Shown here in pieces: positions 6,545 through 8,182 of a stretch of 8,182 nt of DNA. The stretch's first letter is position 1. The number at the start of each line of letters is the position of its first letter. The stretch is taken from positions 1 through 8,182 of the forward strand of contig JABJOR010000280.1 in the NCBI GenBank assembly GCA_018664265.1, given 5' to 3'. Origin of the DNA: Rhodospirillales bacterium (GTDB taxonomy: Bacteria; Pseudomonadota; Alphaproteobacteria; Rhodospirillales; Casp-alpha2). The notes beneath the pieces were generated by a model that made no database searches, was not told the DNA's origin, and saw only the letters and a program-made list of their open reading frames with translations. Position numbers and translations under genes: made by a program.

Positions 6545-8122
6545 CTAGTCAGTCAGATAACCCAATACGTCTTCGTCAAGAGTGACTTTGCCCGCAATAA
6601 TATCTGCATATTGCTCATTTAGTTCTGCAAACATTTCTATTCCAGCATCATCATTTTTTTCAGCAATTCGAATTCTATCGAACTCTGAGCGAGGTAACTT
6701 TGCATAAAGAACAAATGTTTTCTGTAAGCCTACAAGCTCCTCTGGAGAAATTGTAGGCATTCGCAAACACGTTTTAAAATAGGCAAATTTCTCTGTGCTC
6801 AGGGCCACATCGACAAATTTTTCATCATCGTCATTCGACAAGTAACCCTTTTCCTTACATACATCGTAAAGCTGTGTTCCCTGATATGGATTATAGAGGT
6901 AGGCATTTATCGTTGCAGTTTTAACCTGCCGGTTAAGCTCAATAGTATCAAATACCAACTCACGGGTTTCATCCGGGAATCCCATAATATTATTAACAGT
7001 TACAGGTATTTCTGCATCGTTAAGGATCTTGAGGCCATCCACTACTTTTTCGTTTCTCATCCGGCGATTTAGTACGTTGGCTCTAAATGTTTCATTTCCA
7101 TGTTCAAGACCAACATTGATATTGCTTACATTCATCTTTTTGAGCAAAGCGACCCTTTGCTCTGTTATTGTTTCCGGACGAGTCTGAAGCCAGAATGGTA
7201 GCCCAATCTGCTTTTCATATAATTCAGCCAACTCAAGGAAATCACTATGCGGCATCGCAAAGAAAGTTTCCGCATTAAAATAAATGTAATTAGCCTCATA
7301 CTTATCCACAAAATACTGAATTTCATCAATCAGCCGTTGTGGCGATTTGGTCCTGTGATAAGTTTTGGCAACTCCTGCATTTTTATAAAGTAAATTCTGA
7401 GATGGATCTTCACAAAAGGCGCATTTATATGGGCACCCTCGGTGCATTTCCACCGGAAGCATTCTTAGAACTTTGCCCTGCATTGGTCTATAAAACCGTT
7501 CAGCTTGAAAAATATCATAATCCGCAAAAGGTAGTTCGTTAACATTTACAAGCGGACCAAGCGGGTTTCGGGTGATGCTTCCATCTTTATTCTTTACATG
7601 AAGGTTCTTGATTTTATTAATAGGCTCCCTACTGGCCAACGCTTTGCATAGACTCACCAGCGCGTTTTCGCCCTCACCAATACATACGATATCAATAGCA
7701 TCATTCTTCAAAATTTCATCTGGATTGAAAGTTGGATAAACACCACCTGCGACGACTGGGATACCTCGTTCCTTGGCAATTTCTACATAGGGAAGCCCCA
7801 TGCTAACCGTATCTTCAAGAAGAGATATCGCTATAAGATCAGGTTGATAATTATCCAGCAATTTATTGAAATCGTTGATAGGGATAGCGCTTCGGTCCTG
7901 AACAAGATCGTCGACCTTTGTACGCTTTAATTGGGACAAAGACTCTCTGATTTCATCAAAAGTTTTACCGTCATCCAAATAAAGAGTCGTAGCGAACAAT
8001 CGAACATCAATATCATTTTCTTTTAACACTGCTGAAAGAATTGCGACCCCGGCAGGCAGTAGCATATGTGACATTGGAAAATTTGGATAGACAAACAGAA
8101 CTTTGAACTTCGAATCACTCAT
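6545..8122 (-). CDS. Cobalamin-binding-domain radical SAM protein
   Basis: This 525-residue protein is laid out like class B (cobalamin-binding) radical SAM enzymes. An N-terminal Rossmann-like B12-binding domain (about 5-160) starts KVLFVYPNFP and holds VVAGGVYPTFNPDEIL (123-138) and IVCIGEGE (145-152), both typical of the family. A radical SAM barrel (about 220-420) has C230, C234 and C237 in RGCPYKCAFCEDPSQN, then NVGLEHGNE (336-344) and NNIMGFPDET (377-386). The DxHxxG cobalamin-histidine motif is absent, as is usual in this class. The C-terminus (about 430-525) is acidic and not recognised. Relatives include methyltransferases and ring-forming or rearranging enzymes (Fom3, HpnP, BchE types), so the reaction cannot be read from the fold. 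Position at the head of a sugar operon suggests tailoring of a sugar or lipid. The ATG is preceded by GGGG at 8134-8131, eight bases away. Two sampled 60-base stretches are only 35-37% GC. Confidence 0.94.
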   Translation of the reverse strand: MSDSKFKVLFVYPNFPMSHMLLPAGVAILSAVLKENDIDVRLFATTLYLDDGKTFDEIRESLSQLKRTKVDDLVQDRSAIPINDFNKLLDNYQPDLIAISLLEDTVSMGLPYVEIAKERGIPVVAGGVYPTFNPDEILKNDAIDIVCIGEGENALVSLCKALASREPINKIKNLHVKNKDGSITRNPLGPLVNVNELPFADYDIFQAERFYRPMQGKVLRMLPVEMHRGCPYKCAFCEDPSQNLLYKNAGVAKTYHRTKSPQRLIDEIQYFVDKYEANYIYFNAETFFAMPHSDFLELAELYEKQIGLPFWLQTRPETITEQRVALLKKMNVSNINVGLEHGNETFRANVLNRRMRNEKVVDGLKILNDAEIPVTVNNIMGFPDETRELVFDTIELNRQVKTATINAYLYNPYQGTQLYDVCKEKGYLSNDDDEKFVDVALSTEKFAYFKTCLRMPTISPEELVGLQKTFVLYAKLPRSEFDRIRIAEKNDDAGIEMFAELNEQYADIIAGKVTLDEDVLGYLTD

Positions 8123-8140
8123 TTATAGAACCCCAATTTA

Positions 8141-8182
8141 TTACATAATTTCAGTAAGATTAAACACTAACGCCATATTCAA
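8141..8182 (-). other. Possible last codons of an upstream gene, at the window edge
   Basis: Entering from the right edge, one minus-strand frame is open for 13 codons (reading LNMALVFNLTEIM) and ends at TAA 8143-8141, 18 bases before the start of the cobalamin-type radical SAM gene. If real, it is the C-terminus of the preceding gene and the operon extends to the right. The stretch is too short to tell a gene end from upstream leader DNA, and the composition is AT-rich. Confidence 0.2.

Noticed and set aside
5368..8122. A RiPP (modified peptide) system built on the two radical SAM proteins
   Set aside because: No small precursor gene with a leader/core look, no peptidase and no transporter were seen between or beside the two genes; the gaps are only 34 and 41 bases. 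A precursor outside the window cannot be excluded.
1..8182. Mobile elements, CRISPR array, tRNA or rRNA genes
   Set aside because: Reading both strands showed no transposase or integrase motifs, no regularly spaced repeats and no RNA-gene landmarks; nearly all the window is explained by the eight genes.

Overview
This window holds a surface-polysaccharide (O-antigen or capsule-type) biosynthesis locus. All eight confidently called genes lie on the minus strand, so they are read from the right end of the window to the left. No rRNA, tRNA, CRISPR array, transposase or integrase was seen. The organism is a Gram-negative-type bacterium, most probably a proteobacterium. That rests on the kinds of genes present (CDP-glucose deoxysugar enzymes, a LIC13510-type surface-carbohydrate protein) and on moderate GC. 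I cannot name a genus, and an alphaproteobacterium is only a guess.

In transcription order the genes are: (1) a cobalamin-binding radical SAM protein (8122-6545); (2) a radical SAM protein with a C-terminal SPASM-like cluster domain (6510-5368); (3) a 612-residue protein resembling the LIC13510/TIGR04326 surface carbohydrate family, a probable GT-B-like transferase (5326-3488); (4) a family 2 glycosyltransferase (3491-2580); (5) rfbF, glucose-1-phosphate cytidylyltransferase (2505-1720); (6) rfbG, CDP-glucose 4,6-dehydratase (1713-652); (7) a short RmlC-like cupin epimerase (655-212); (8) the N-terminus of an NAD(P)-dependent epimerase/reductase that runs off the left edge (206-1). Gaps between genes in this order are 34, 41, -4, 74, 6, -4 and 5 bases. 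This looks like one operon, with one possible internal promoter in the 74-base gap before rfbF.

rfbF and rfbG should convert glucose-1-phosphate to CDP-glucose and then to CDP-4-keto-6-deoxyglucose. The cupin epimerase and the truncated reductase then plausibly epimerise and reduce this to a CDP-6-deoxyhexose. The 3-dehydratase RfbH/DdhC, which would lead to 3,6-dideoxyhexoses, is not in the window but could lie to the left. The two glycosyltransferase-like proteins would build the glycan. The two radical SAM enzymes at the front of the operon are the unexplained part. They may carry out radical chemistry (for example C-methylation, epimerisation or dehydration) on a sugar nucleotide, the glycan or a lipid carrier, but no substrate can be read from the sequence. 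This pairing is the best candidate for undescribed biology here.
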